Assembly: GCA_001899765.1 (NCBI GenBank)
Contig: MKWM01000031.1
Coordinates: 1 to 64,000 of the forward strand
Direction of reading: 5' to 3'
DNA length: 64,000 nt
DNA from: Thiobacillus sp. 63-78
GTDB taxonomy: Bacteria; Pseudomonadota; Gammaproteobacteria; Burkholderiales; Thiobacillaceae
A program made the position numbers and the translations under genes. The notes under the pieces were generated by a model. The model was not told the origin of the DNA. It saw only the letters and a list, made by a program, of their open reading frames with translations, and did no database searches. Of this stretch, positions 32,365-41,431 are shown piece by piece. Every line of letters begins with the position of its first letter. Position 1 is the first letter of the stretch.

Positions 32365-34281
32365 ATGATGACACAAGCTGAACAACTGAAACTCAGCGGC
32401 CAGCTGCCCTCGCCGCGCGGGGTTGCGCTGGCGATACTCGAACTATCCCGGCGCGAGAACGCGACATTGGGTGAGATTGCCCGCGTCGTGCAGACCGATC
32501 CCGCATTGTCCGGGCGGCTGATCAAGCTGGCCAATACCGCTTTGCACGCTGTCCGCCCGGTGGTCTCGATTCAGGAAGCCGTCGTCCGCCAGGGCATGGC
32601 AACGGTGCGTCATCTGGCATTGGGTTTCTCGCTGGTCGACCAGTACCGGGACGGCGTCTGCGAAGCATTCGACTACAAGGAATACTGGTCGCATTCCCTG
32701 CTGATGGCGCTGTGCATGCAGGCGCTCGGTACACGGGTGCACGTGGCCGCGGCGGACGAACTGTTCGTCTGCGGCCTGCTGGCCCAGGTGGGGAAGCTGG
32801 CGCTGGCGACGGCCTATCCGGAAGAATACAACGCGGTCCTGCTGACCCGGCAGGCCGATCCCGCCCAGGCGCTCATCTCGCTTGAACGGTCCCACCTGGA
32901 AACCGACCATGTCGAAATGGGCATCACCATGATGGCCGACTGGGGCATGCCCAGAACCTTCACCGAGCCGCTGACCCACTACGAAGAATCAGATCATCCG
33001 GGCTTCCCTCATGATTCGCGCGCCAACAGTCTGGTGCTGATGCTGCGCCTGTCGCACCAGCTGGCCGACCTGGGACAGGCCGATGCCAAGGCGCGTCCCG
33101 CCCTGCTGGAGGACTGGATGGCGCAGGCCGCCGCACTCGACATTTCTCCCGAAACAACCGGCAGCTTCATTGACGGAGTCATCCATCACTGGCGGGAGTG
33201 GAGCGAGCTGCTGAAGATCCCGGCTGTCGCGCTGCCGCCGTTTGCCGAGATCCGCCACGGCCACCACGAGGTCGACAACCAGGCTCATGACGGCGAAACG
33301 ACAGAGATCGAAATGCCCTTGCGCATCGTGGTGGCGGACAGCGATACCACCCGCCGTCACCATCTCATGGCCCTGCTGGTCGAGAACAGCGAACATACGG
33401 TCTATCCGGCCGAAAACGGCCACGCTGCCCTGGCTCTGGCAATGGAAGTGCTGCCTCATGTCATCATCACGCATTACGGCCTGCCCCTGCTGGACGGCCT
33501 GGAATTGTGCCAGGCCTTGCGCGCCACCGAGGAAGGCCGGCGCATGCACATCCTGATGGCGTCCGACGAGCACGGCGAGGAGCAGTTGAACCGTGCCTAC
33601 GAGGCCGATGCCGACGGCTTCCTGCCCGGCAACCTCAGCGCCAAGGGCCTGCATACGCGCCTGCGCGCCGTACAGCGGATGATTCATCTGCAAGCCGCCT
33701 GGGAAAAAGATCGTGCGCAACTCCGCCAGATCGCGGCCGAGCTGGCGGTAGCTAACCGGCGCCTGGCCAATGCCGCGCTCACCGACCTGCTGACCGGGCT
33801 GCCGAACCGCCGTTCGGCGCTGGAACAACTCGAACAGGCCTGGAGCGCAGCGTCGCGCTCAGGCCAGCCGATTACCGTGATGGTGATCGATATCGATCAT
33901 TTCAAATCCATCAACGACACGTATGGCCATGCCGTCGGAGATCTGGTGCTGCGCGAAGCCGCGGCCGTCCTGCGGGCCTCGGCACGCCGCGAAGACAGTG
34001 TCTGCCGCTTTGGCGGCGAGGAGTTCCTGGTCATCTGTCCCAATACCGATCTGGACGCAGCGTGGCAGTCGGCCGAACGCCTGCGTGCAAACCTGAGCGC
34101 CAGGCGGATCGCCATTGGAAATACGACCAGAACACTCACCGTCAGCATCGGCGTGGCCGCGCGCGAACCCGCCACTGGCGACATCGACGCGCTGATCAGC
34201 AGCGCCGATCAGGCGCTTTACGCCGCCAAGAAAGCGGGGCGCAACAAGGTCTGTGCCCGGCAGCGCAGCGTATTCCATTGA
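32365..34281 (+). CDS. HDOD / degenerate receiver / GGDEF signalling protein
   Basis: This 638-residue protein is taken from the MMTQAEQLK start. Residues about 15-205 are an HDOD domain (PSPRGVALAILELSRRENAT, IQEAVVRQGMATVRHLAL). A receiver-like domain spans about 310-430, but the phosphoacceptor Asp is replaced (ITHYGLP) and the conserved Lys is missing (FLPGNL). The C-terminal GGDEF domain is intact (RFGGEEFLVI), with an RxxD inhibition site. It probably makes cyclic di-GMP under control of a non-phosphorylated pseudo-receiver. A 198-bp gap with promoter-like AT sequence precedes it. Confidence 0.88.
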   Translation: MMTQAEQLKLSGQLPSPRGVALAILELSRRENATLGEIARVVQTDPALSGRLIKLANTALHAVRPVVSIQEAVVRQGMATVRHLALGFSLVDQYRDGVCEAFDYKEYWSHSLLMALCMQALGTRVHVAAADELFVCGLLAQVGKLALATAYPEEYNAVLLTRQADPAQALISLERSHLETDHVEMGITMMADWGMPRTFTEPLTHYEESDHPGFPHDSRANSLVLMLRLSHQLADLGQADAKARPALLEDWMAQAAALDISPETTGSFIDGVIHHWREWSELLKIPAVALPPFAEIRHGHHEVDNQAHDGETTEIEMPLRIVVADSDTTRRHHLMALLVENSEHTVYPAENGHAALALAMEVLPHVIITHYGLPLLDGLELCQALRATEEGRRMHILMASDEHGEEQLNRAYEADADGFLPGNLSAKGLHTRLRAVQRMIHLQAAWEKDRAQLRQIAAELAVANRRLANAALTDLLTGLPNRRSALEQLEQAWSAASRSGQPITVMVIDIDHFKSINDTYGHAVGDLVLREAAAVLRASARREDSVCRFGGEEFLVICPNTDLDAAWQSAERLRANLSARRIAIGNTTRTLTVSIGVAAREPATGDIDALISSADQALYAAKKAGRNKVCARQRSVFH

Positions 34282-34326
34282 TGCCTGCCTGCGCGGCCGT
34301 ACCCCTTCAAACCCCTCCCGATCGCA

Positions 34327-37005
34327 TCAAAGCGCACGCAGGACTTTCCGGATCGTTTCATCCTCGGGGTGCGCCTCGACGCGGAAGCCCAACGCTTCTA
34401 CCAGCTTCAGCATGGGATGGTTGGCCTTCAGCACCTCGCCCTCCATCGTCTTCAGGCCCACGCTGCGCGCCACGTCCATCAGCACATCCATCAGCTTGTG
34501 GCCGATGCCCTGCTTCTGCCACGCGTCGTCGACCACCAGGGCGAATTCGCAGGACTCGGCGTCGGGATTGATGGCATAGCGCGCCACCCCCAGTTCCACC
34601 TCCCTGCCGTCGATTTCCGTCAGCGCCAGCAGCGCCATCTCCCGCGTGTAGTCGATCTGGGTGAGGCGCGCCAGCATGGCGGGAGACAGCTCGCTCACCG
34701 CGTCCATGAAGCGGAAATAGCGGGTTTCCTCGGACAGGCTGCGCACGAAATCCTGCGTCAGTTCGGCATCTTCCGGGCGGATCGGGCGGATCACGACGTC
34801 ATGGCCGCTGGGCAACTGCCAGTGCGTCACCAGATGCACCGGGTAGGGATGGATCGCCATGTGGCTGTAGCGGTCGGCCGTCGGCACGCGGGGGGCGATG
34901 ACGATGCGCGCGTCCAGCGCCAGCGCGCCGCGGTCGTCGACCAGCAGCGGATTGATGTCGAGTTCGGCCAGCCAGGGCAGCTCGCAGACCATTTCCGACA
35001 GCCGCAGCAGGATGTTCTCCAGCGCGTCCATGTCGGCCGGCGGACGGTTGCGGAACGCGCCCAGCAGGGTGGCGACGCGGGTGCGCCCGATCAGGTCGTG
35101 CGCCAGATAGCGGTTCAGCGGCGGCAGCGTCACCGCGCGATCCTGCAGGGCTTCGACATCGACGCCGCCGGCGCCGAACACGATCACCGGTCCCAGCACC
35201 GGGTCCGAGGTCATGCCGAGCAGCACTTCGCGGGCGTGCGCACGCTTCACCATGGGCTCGACGACGATGCCGTCGAGGGTGGCGTCGGGCCGCAGGCGCT
35301 GCACATCGGCCAGCATCTCGCCGAACGCGGAACGCACCGCCTGGCCGCTGGACACGCCCAGCCGCACGCCGTTGACGTCGGACTTGTGGGTGATATCCGG
35401 CGAATTGATTTTCAGCACCACCGGAAAGCCGATCTGCTGCGCCATCAGCATGGCTTCCATCGGGCTGCGCGCGATCAGGGCCGACGCGATCGGGATGCGG
35501 AAGGCCGCCAGCAGCGCCTTCGACTCGACCTCGTTGAGCAGATGCCGGCCCTGCGCCAGCGCGCTTTCGACGATCAGGCGCGCGCCTTCGACGTCGGGCT
35601 CGGTCTGCTGCGACAGGGGGCCGGGCGTCTGCATCAACTGGCGCTGGTTCTCGTAAAAGGCCGAGAGGAAGGAGAACACCTCGACCGCCGGTTCCGGCGT
35701 GGTGAAGTACGGAATGCCGGCCTGCTTGAACAGGCGCCGCCCCGCGTGCACCTGCGCCTCGCCCATCCAGCAGGTCAGCACCGGCTTGTGCGAAGTCTGC
35801 GCCGCCACCACCACCGCCTCGGCCACCTCGGTCGGGCGCGTCATCGCCTGCGGCGTCAGCATCACCAGCACGCCGTCGACGTTGTCGTCGGCGAGGCAGG
35901 CGTCCACCGCCGCGCGGTAACGCCCGGCGGCGGCGTCGCCGATGATGTCGAGCGGATTGCCGCGCGACCAATTGGCCGGCAGCGCGCCGTCGAGCGCAGC
36001 GAGCGTCGCCGGCGACAGCCCCGCCATGCGCACGCCCAGGTCCACCGCGAGATCGGTCGCCATCACGCCGGGGCCGCCGCCGTTGGTGACGATGGCGAGG
36101 CGGTTGCCGCTGGGGCGGATGTGGCTGGACAGCGCGCGCGCCGCGGCGAACAGCTGCAAAATGGTGTTGACCCGCACCACCCCGGCGCGCCGCACCAGCG
36201 CGTCGAACACGGCGTCCGACCCGACCAGCGCGCCGGTATGCGACTGCACGGCTTTCGATCCCGCCTCGTGACGCCCCACTTTCACCATGATCACGGGCTT
36301 GAAGCGGGTGGTGGCGCGCAGCGCGCTCATGAAGCGGCGCGCATCGCGGATGCCTTCGATGTAGAGCAGAATGCCGCGCGTCTGCGTATCGTGGGCGAGG
36401 TAGTCGAGGATTTCGCCGAAGTCGAGATCGGCCGACGCGCCGGTGGAGATCACGCTGGAAAAGCCGATGCCGTTGGATTCCGCCCAGTCCAGCATGGCGG
36501 TGCAGATTGCGCCGGACTGCGACACCAGCGCGAGATCGCCGCTCAGGGTGGCGCCCTGGCTGAAGGTGGCGTTCAGCCCGATCGCCGGCCGCTGGATGCC
36601 GAGACAGTTGGGGCCGATGAAGCGGATGCCGTATTGCTTCGCTGCCCGGATCACGGCCGCTTCCAGCGCCGCGCCTGGTTCGCCCACCTCGCGGAAACCG
36701 GCCGACAGCACGACGGCGTAACGGATGCCGCGCTGGCCGCACTGTGCCATGATCGGCGCGATGGTCGGCGCGGGGGTGGCGATCAGCGCCAGTTCCGGCA
36801 CCGCCGGCAACTCGTCGGCGCTGGCGTAGCAGCGTTCGCCGAACACCGTCTCGTGCTTGGGGTTGACCGGATAGACCTCGCCGCCGTAGCCAGATTTGCG
36901 CAGATTGCGGAACAGCGTGCCGGCAACCGAGTCCTCGCGCTCGCTGGCGCCGAAGACCGCCACCGAGCGGGCGTTGAACAGCGTGTGAAGATAATGTCGG
37001 GACAT
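34327..37005 (-). CDS. Pat-type protein acyltransferase (NDP-forming acyl-CoA synthetase-like + GNAT)
   Basis: This 892-residue protein has a CoA-binding/succinyl-CoA-synthetase-like region (VAVFGASEREDSVAGTLFRN, FIGPNCLGIQRP), an ATP-grasp part (FPVVLKINSPDITHKSDV) and a C-terminal GNAT domain (about 720-892) with VVDDAWQKQGIGHKLMD. The layout matches PatZ/Pka lysine acetyltransferases, which modify enzymes such as acetyl-CoA synthetase. It is divergent from an HDAC-family deacetylase, its plausible counterpart. Confidence 0.88.
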   Translation of the reverse strand: MSRHYLHTLFNARSVAVFGASEREDSVAGTLFRNLRKSGYGGEVYPVNPKHETVFGERCYASADELPAVPELALIATPAPTIAPIMAQCGQRGIRYAVVLSAGFREVGEPGAALEAAVIRAAKQYGIRFIGPNCLGIQRPAIGLNATFSQGATLSGDLALVSQSGAICTAMLDWAESNGIGFSSVISTGASADLDFGEILDYLAHDTQTRGILLYIEGIRDARRFMSALRATTRFKPVIMVKVGRHEAGSKAVQSHTGALVGSDAVFDALVRRAGVVRVNTILQLFAAARALSSHIRPSGNRLAIVTNGGGPGVMATDLAVDLGVRMAGLSPATLAALDGALPANWSRGNPLDIIGDAAAGRYRAAVDACLADDNVDGVLVMLTPQAMTRPTEVAEAVVVAAQTSHKPVLTCWMGEAQVHAGRRLFKQAGIPYFTTPEPAVEVFSFLSAFYENQRQLMQTPGPLSQQTEPDVEGARLIVESALAQGRHLLNEVESKALLAAFRIPIASALIARSPMEAMLMAQQIGFPVVLKINSPDITHKSDVNGVRLGVSSGQAVRSAFGEMLADVQRLRPDATLDGIVVEPMVKRAHAREVLLGMTSDPVLGPVIVFGAGGVDVEALQDRAVTLPPLNRYLAHDLIGRTRVATLLGAFRNRPPADMDALENILLRLSEMVCELPWLAELDINPLLVDDRGALALDARIVIAPRVPTADRYSHMAIHPYPVHLVTHWQLPSGHDVVIRPIRPEDAELTQDFVRSLSEETRYFRFMDAVSELSPAMLARLTQIDYTREMALLALTEIDGREVELGVARYAINPDAESCEFALVVDDAWQKQGIGHKLMDVLMDVARSVGLKTMEGEVLKANHPMLKLVEALGFRVEAHPEDETIRKVLRAL

Positions 37006-37132
37006 GATGGGGCCAGGCTGGATGGCTGCAGCCTTGTCGATCGGATCAGGAAGTCGCTATGCTAGGCCATCCCCTGCCGCCACGCCATCCTGCCGGGCGT
37101 ATCGCCGATTCATTTCTTCCCTCCCCCGCACC

Positions 37133-38056
37133 ATGCACACCGCCTACCTCACCCATCCATCATGCCTGCAGCACAACATGGGCGACTGGCACCCGGAAAG
37201 TCCTGCCCGCCTGCGAGCCATCGACGACCGGCTGCACGCTGCCCGCCTGTTCGACTTCCTGGCGCATCACGAGGCCCCGTGCGTGCACCGCAGCCAACTG
37301 CTGCGAGTGCATGACGCCGCCTATGTCGATGCCGTCGAAGCCGCCGTGCCCAGCGCAGGCGTGCACATGCTCGACCCCGACACCGGCATGAACCCGTATA
37401 GCCTGGAAGCCGCACGCCATGCGGCCGGCGGCGCGGTGCTGGCGGTCGACCTGGTGATGCGCGGCGAAGCGGCCAATGCCTTCGTCGCCACCCGTCCGCC
37501 CGGGCACCACGCCACCCGTAATCAGGCCATGGGGTTCTGCCTCTTCAACAACGTCGCCGTGGCCGCCGCGCACGCGCTGGAAGCGCACGGTCTGGAGCGG
37601 GTCGCCATCGTCGATTTCGACGTCCATCACGGCAACGGCACCGAGGACATCTTTCACGACGACCCGCGCGTGATGCTCTGCTCCACCTTCCAGCACCCCT
37701 ACTACCCCTTCCGCGGTGCGGGCAGCGGCAACGAACACATCGTCAACGTGCCGCTGCCCGCCGGCACCGCCGGCCCGGCCTACCGCGAAGCCTTCAGCGC
37801 GCAGATCATGCTGCGGCTGGAGGCCTTCCGCCCGCAGATGCTGTGCTGCTCCGCCGGCTTCGACGGCCACCGCGAAGACGACATGGCGCAGTTCGGCCTG
37901 GTGGAAGCGGATTACGTCTGGATCACCGAGCAGGTGATGGCGGTAGCCGCGCGCCACGCCGGAGGGCGCGTCGTCTCGGTGCTCGAAGGCGGCTACGACC
38001 TCAGTTCGCTGGGACGCAGCGTAGCCGCGCACATCAAGACGCTGGCGGCGTTATGA
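37133..38056 (+). CDS. histone-deacetylase-family (AcuC-like) deacetylase
   Basis: This 307-residue protein is taken from the ATG of MHTAYLTHPSCLQHNMGDWH. Zinc and catalytic motifs are visible: RPPGHHATRNQAMGFC (His-His), VDFDVHHGNGTEDIF (Asp/His ligands) and LEGGYDLSSL. Bacterial members deacetylate proteins or acetylpolyamines. The neighbouring divergent Pat-type acyltransferase suggests a writer/eraser pair acting on protein lysines. Confidence 0.9.
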   Translation: MHTAYLTHPSCLQHNMGDWHPESPARLRAIDDRLHAARLFDFLAHHEAPCVHRSQLLRVHDAAYVDAVEAAVPSAGVHMLDPDTGMNPYSLEAARHAAGGAVLAVDLVMRGEAANAFVATRPPGHHATRNQAMGFCLFNNVAVAAAHALEAHGLERVAIVDFDVHHGNGTEDIFHDDPRVMLCSTFQHPYYPFRGAGSGNEHIVNVPLPAGTAGPAYREAFSAQIMLRLEAFRPQMLCCSAGFDGHREDDMAQFGLVEADYVWITEQVMAVAARHAGGRVVSVLEGGYDLSSLGRSVAAHIKTLAAL

Positions 38057-38120
38057 GTCATGCCTGGCAGCCCGTTGCAGGAGTGAGCCGGGGGCTTCCT
38101 CCCGATTCGGGAAGCCCATG

Positions 38121-38156
38121 AAAAACGGGCGCGCCCTGCTGGCCGCGCCCGTTTTC
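38121..38156. terminator. bidirectional Rho-independent terminator
   Basis: AACGGGCGCG and CGCGCCCGTT form a perfect 10-bp stem. It is flanked by A residues on the left and T residues on the right. It separates the convergent deacetylase gene and cytochrome c genes and would terminate both. Confidence 0.85.
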
Positions 38157-38172
38157 ATTCCACGCTCCCGAA

Positions 38173-38496
38173 TCAGTACTTCAGGGTCAGCCCCTTCTGC
38201 TCGGAAAAGTACGTCGCCAGATCCTGCATGTCGGCATCGGACAGGGCCTGCACCTGGCCACCCATGATGGGATTCTTGCGCACGCCGATCTTGTATTCGT
38301 GCAGCGCCTGCAGCAGATAATCGCGATGCTGGCCGGCCAGTTTGGGAAAGCTCGACACCGTACTGTTGCCGTCGAAGCCGTGGCAGGCGGCGCAGGTGGT
38401 GGATTTGGCCTTGCCGGCCTCGTAGTTGCCCGAGGCGAGAACCGGGAGCGAAGCAGCCAGGGCAGCGGTGGCGAGGATGAGCAGCGTCGTTTTCAT
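38173..38496 (-). CDS. periplasmic monoheme cytochrome c
   Basis: This 107-residue protein has a signal peptide (residues 1-22) and one CAACH heme motif at about residue 35. Axial Met is probably Met78 in NPIMGGQVQAL. The fold suits class I c553/c4-like domains (YEAGKAKSTTCAACHG, FPKLAGQHRDYLLQAL, DMQDLATYFSEQ). It follows a second cytochrome by 11 bp. Together they resemble the two halves of a diheme cytochrome c4. Confidence 0.9.
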   Translation of the reverse strand: MKTTLLILATAALAASLPVLASGNYEAGKAKSTTCAACHGFDGNSTVSSFPKLAGQHRDYLLQALHEYKIGVRKNPIMGGQVQALSDADMQDLATYFSEQKGLTLKY

Positions 38497-38507
38497 GGGG
38501 TCTCTCC

Positions 38508-38843
38508 TCAGTTGGCCGGGCCGCTGTACGACGATTCGTAATAGGCCGCGAGATCCTCCATGTCCTGTTCGGACAGGCTGCTTGCGATACTTTTCATGCC
38601 GCTATTGCTGCGTTCCCCATCCTTGTAGGCCTTGAGTGCCGCCACGATGTACTCCGCGTGCTGTCCGCCAAGCTTGGGAACGCTGTAAACATAGGGATAA
38701 GCGGTCCGCCAGCCAGGAATGCCATGACAACCGGCACACATCGAGTTTTTGAGTTGCCCGGCCTTCGGGTCGCCCGCCGCCTGAACCGGCACGGCCAACC
38801 CCAGCAGCACGGACGCGCACAGCGTCATCGTGATGAATTTCAT
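38508..38843 (-). CDS. periplasmic monoheme cytochrome c
   Basis: This 111-residue protein has a signal peptide (cleavage near VQAAGD, residue 22) and a CAGCH heme motif. VPKLGGQHAEYIVAALKAY and DMEDLAAYYESSY follow, with a Met in SGMKSIASSL as the probable sixth ligand. It is the first gene of a two-cytochrome operon, presumably shuttling electrons to a terminal oxidase or reductase. Confidence 0.9.
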   Translation of the reverse strand: MKFITMTLCASVLLGLAVPVQAAGDPKAGQLKNSMCAGCHGIPGWRTAYPYVYSVPKLGGQHAEYIVAALKAYKDGERSNSGMKSIASSLSEQDMEDLAAYYESSYSGPAN

Positions 38844-39102
38844 CTTCCTCGCTCTCTCTGGTTGAGTTGTCGTTGCGATCCCCGTCTGACGCAGGGTTGG
38901 CCTTGATTATAAAACCGGACGGAGGGTCCGACGGCCGCTCCCCGTCTAAAAAATCCTTTTATGACATTGAAAAATAACATTATTTGGTTATGTTCTTATA
39001 AATTAATTTACAGGTCTGACGGGCCGGCTTTCTTTTCCGTCTGCGTACCCTGGGTGGCTCTCTGCGACCCACGGAAGCTTCACGCGTCGGCCGCAACAGC
39101 CC

Positions 39103-39606
39103 TCAATGTCCGTGAGCCGGATGTGTGCGCCGCCATACCCAGGGCGGCACAGGCGCGGCATCCTGCCACAACCCACGGCCGCTCGACCGTGCCCGGCGCT
39201 GTGCCTCGGCCAATTTCCGAGCGCGCCGCGAGCGGGCGGCAGTCCAGGCCAAGCCGTCTTGCACCATCTCCGCGCCGATCTCGTGTTCGCCCCTGCGAAC
39301 ATGGGCAATCGTGCGGCCATAAATGTCTGTGGCGACGGTATCGATGACCACCTGTCGATGCAGTACCCGCGCCGTCAATGCGCGGGCCGCGAGGTTTCCA
39401 TAAGGCTGGTCGTTTTCGGGCGCGTCGATGTCGGCCAGCCGGACCTTCAGAAAGGCGCGGCGGGCAGGATGATACGGGTCGGGCCTGAACAGGACGGTAT
39501 CGCCGTCGATGACGGCGATGACTACGCCATGGATCACCTCCGCCCGTGCCGGGAGAACGATCGAGGTCAGCATCAGCAGGCACCACAGCGTGAACGCCTG
39601 CTTCAC
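39103..39606 (-). CDS. secreted SNase-like thermonuclease-family protein
   Basis: This 167-residue protein starts at a GTG overlapping the recN stop (GTGA). It has a signal peptide (1-22) and a staphylococcal-nuclease-like domain with AVIDGDTVLF, KVRLADIDAPE (catalytic Arg and Glu) and TDIYGRTIAHV (second Arg). It is probably an extracytoplasmic Ca-dependent nuclease. Coupling to the cytosolic repair gene recN is curious but may be only operon packing. Confidence 0.88.
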   Translation of the reverse strand: MKQAFTLWCLLMLTSIVLPARAEVIHGVVIAVIDGDTVLFRPDPYHPARRAFLKVRLADIDAPENDQPYGNLAARALTARVLHRQVVIDTVATDIYGRTIAHVRRGEHEIGAEMVQDGLAWTAARSRRARKLAEAQRRARSSGRGLWQDAAPVPPWVWRRTHPAHGH

Positions 39607-41258
39607 CCGGCAAGCATCTCCGCGGCATGCTGACGCGTGGTAGCGGTGATCCTGAGCCCCCCCAGCATGCGCGCGATCTCCTCCACCCGCGCGTCCGCAT
39701 CGAGGGCGGTGATACTGGACGAGACGAACCGGCCATCCGCCTGCCTGCTCACCCGCAGATGCCGCGCGCCGCGCGCCGCCACCTGCGGCAGATGGGTGAT
39801 GACCAGCACCTGGCGGGTCTCGCCCAGCCTGGCCAGCCGGCGCCCCACGGCATCGGCCACGCTGCCGCCGATGCCGACGTCGACCTCGTCGAAGATCAGC
39901 GTCGGCACGCCGGCCGCGCCCGACAGCTCCGTCTGGATCGCCAGCCCGATACGCGACAGCTCGCCGCCTGACGCCACCTTGCCGAGCGGCCCCGGCGGCA
40001 GGCCGGGATGGCTGGCGACGAGAAAGCTCGCGTCTTCCAGTCCGTGCGCGCGCGGCTCGGCGACGGGCTGCAGCACGATGTCGAGATGCCCGCCGGCCAG
40101 CGCGAGTTCGCGCATCGCCGCCGTCACCCGTCCCGACAATGCCGCAGCCGCCTTGCGGCGTTGCGCGCCGAGACGTTTCGCTTCACTTTCATAATGCACC
40201 CAGGCGGCGGTCTCGGCGGCCTGCAGCGCGTCGAGGTCATCGCTGGCGGCCAGCGCGGCCAGCCGTGTCTCATAGTCGTCCAGCAGACCGGCCAGCGCGT
40301 CCGGCTGCACGCGATGCTTGCGCGCCAACCGATGCATGTCGCCAAGCAGGCTGTCGAGCTCGCCCAGCCGCTCGGGATCGAGGTTCAGATGATCGGCGTA
40401 GCGGCGCAACGCATGCACCGCCTCGGCCACATTGGCGCTGGCCGAATTCAGCAGCGTGGCGACTTCGCCCAGGCTGCCGTCCACCGCCTGCATGGCGTCG
40501 AGCCGCGCGCGCATGGCACCCAGGCGGCTCGACAGCGCGTCTTCGCCCTCGTCCAGCCCCTGAATCAGCGCGTGCCCGCCTTCGCTCAGCGTGGTGACAT
40601 GCGCCAGCCGCGCGTGTTCCGTCTGGATCTCGTCCCAGCGCGCGAGGTCGCCGCCCAGCGCGCGCAATTCCTCCACCGCCCGGCTCAGGCCTTCGCGCTC
40701 GATCTGCCGTGTTTGACTGTGGGCGTCGGCATCCAGGCGCCGTTGCCGCGCGCCCTGCCAGGCATGCCAGGTCGCATTCACGGCGGCGGCCCACGCCTGC
40801 GCGCCGGCATACACGTCGAGCACTTCGCGCTGGGCCTGCGAACGCAACAGGGCGTGATGCGCATGCTGGCCATGGATATCGATCAGGAATTCGGCGGCGT
40901 CCTTCAAGTGTGACAGCGGCGCCGCACTGCCGTTGATGAACGCGCGCGAACGGCCGCCCGCCTCGATGGTGCGGCGCAGGATCAGCATGCCGTCGTCTGG
41001 CGCATAACCGGCCTCGTCGAGCCAGACGGCCAAAGCCGGCAGCCCTTCGATCGCGAATCCGGCTGAAATTTCAGCGCGCGGCGTCCCGCCGCGCACGACG
41101 CCGCCTTCGGCGCGGTCGCCCAGCGCCAGCGCCAGCGCATCGACCAGAATGGACTTGCCCGCGCCGGTCTCGCCGGTCAGTACGGTCAGCCCCGGCGCGA
41201 AGTCGAGCTCGACCGATTCGACCAGCAGGTAGTTGCGAATGGAAAGATGAACGAGCAT
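39603..41258 (-). CDS. recN: DNA repair protein RecN
   Basis: This 551-residue SMC-like ATPase has Walker A GETGAGKSILVDALALALG (about 30-48), a coiled-coil middle and the C-terminal signature VASGGELSRIGLAIQ, then Walker B PTLIFDEVDVGIGG. It acts in double-strand-break repair. Length and motifs match the family. The ATG is at the edge of a palindromic repeat element that fills the gap to nadK. Confidence 0.95.
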   Translation of the reverse strand: MLVHLSIRNYLLVESVELDFAPGLTVLTGETGAGKSILVDALALALGDRAEGGVVRGGTPRAEISAGFAIEGLPALAVWLDEAGYAPDDGMLILRRTIEAGGRSRAFINGSAAPLSHLKDAAEFLIDIHGQHAHHALLRSQAQREVLDVYAGAQAWAAAVNATWHAWQGARQRRLDADAHSQTRQIEREGLSRAVEELRALGGDLARWDEIQTEHARLAHVTTLSEGGHALIQGLDEGEDALSSRLGAMRARLDAMQAVDGSLGEVATLLNSASANVAEAVHALRRYADHLNLDPERLGELDSLLGDMHRLARKHRVQPDALAGLLDDYETRLAALAASDDLDALQAAETAAWVHYESEAKRLGAQRRKAAAALSGRVTAAMRELALAGGHLDIVLQPVAEPRAHGLEDASFLVASHPGLPPGPLGKVASGGELSRIGLAIQTELSGAAGVPTLIFDEVDVGIGGSVADAVGRRLARLGETRQVLVITHLPQVAARGARHLRVSRQADGRFVSSSITALDADARVEEIARMLGGLRITATTRQHAAEMLAG

Positions 41259-41286
41259 GACCGCTCAACCTGGGAAAAACCGTTTA

Positions 41287-41409
41287 ACCACAGAGACACA
41301 GAGGCACAGAGGAGAAACATCAAAGTGTGTTCGCGCCGGTCGAGCCTCGTCGGCAGGCAAGAAAAAATGTTGCACAGGGCTTTTCTCCGTGCCTCTGTGC
41401 CTCTGTGGT
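41287..41409. repeat. 123-bp inverted-repeat element (CAGAGGCACAGAGG type)
   Basis: The left end is built from ACCACAGAGACACAGAGG and the right end from its near-perfect complement CCTCTGTGCCTCTGTGGT. The interior is unique. The ends are degenerate tandem copies of an 8-9-bp unit. It fills the recN-nadK gap and is homologous at the ends to 56685-56804. Confidence 0.85.
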
Positions 41410-41431
41410 AAAGGGTTTTCAGCCCCCCGCT

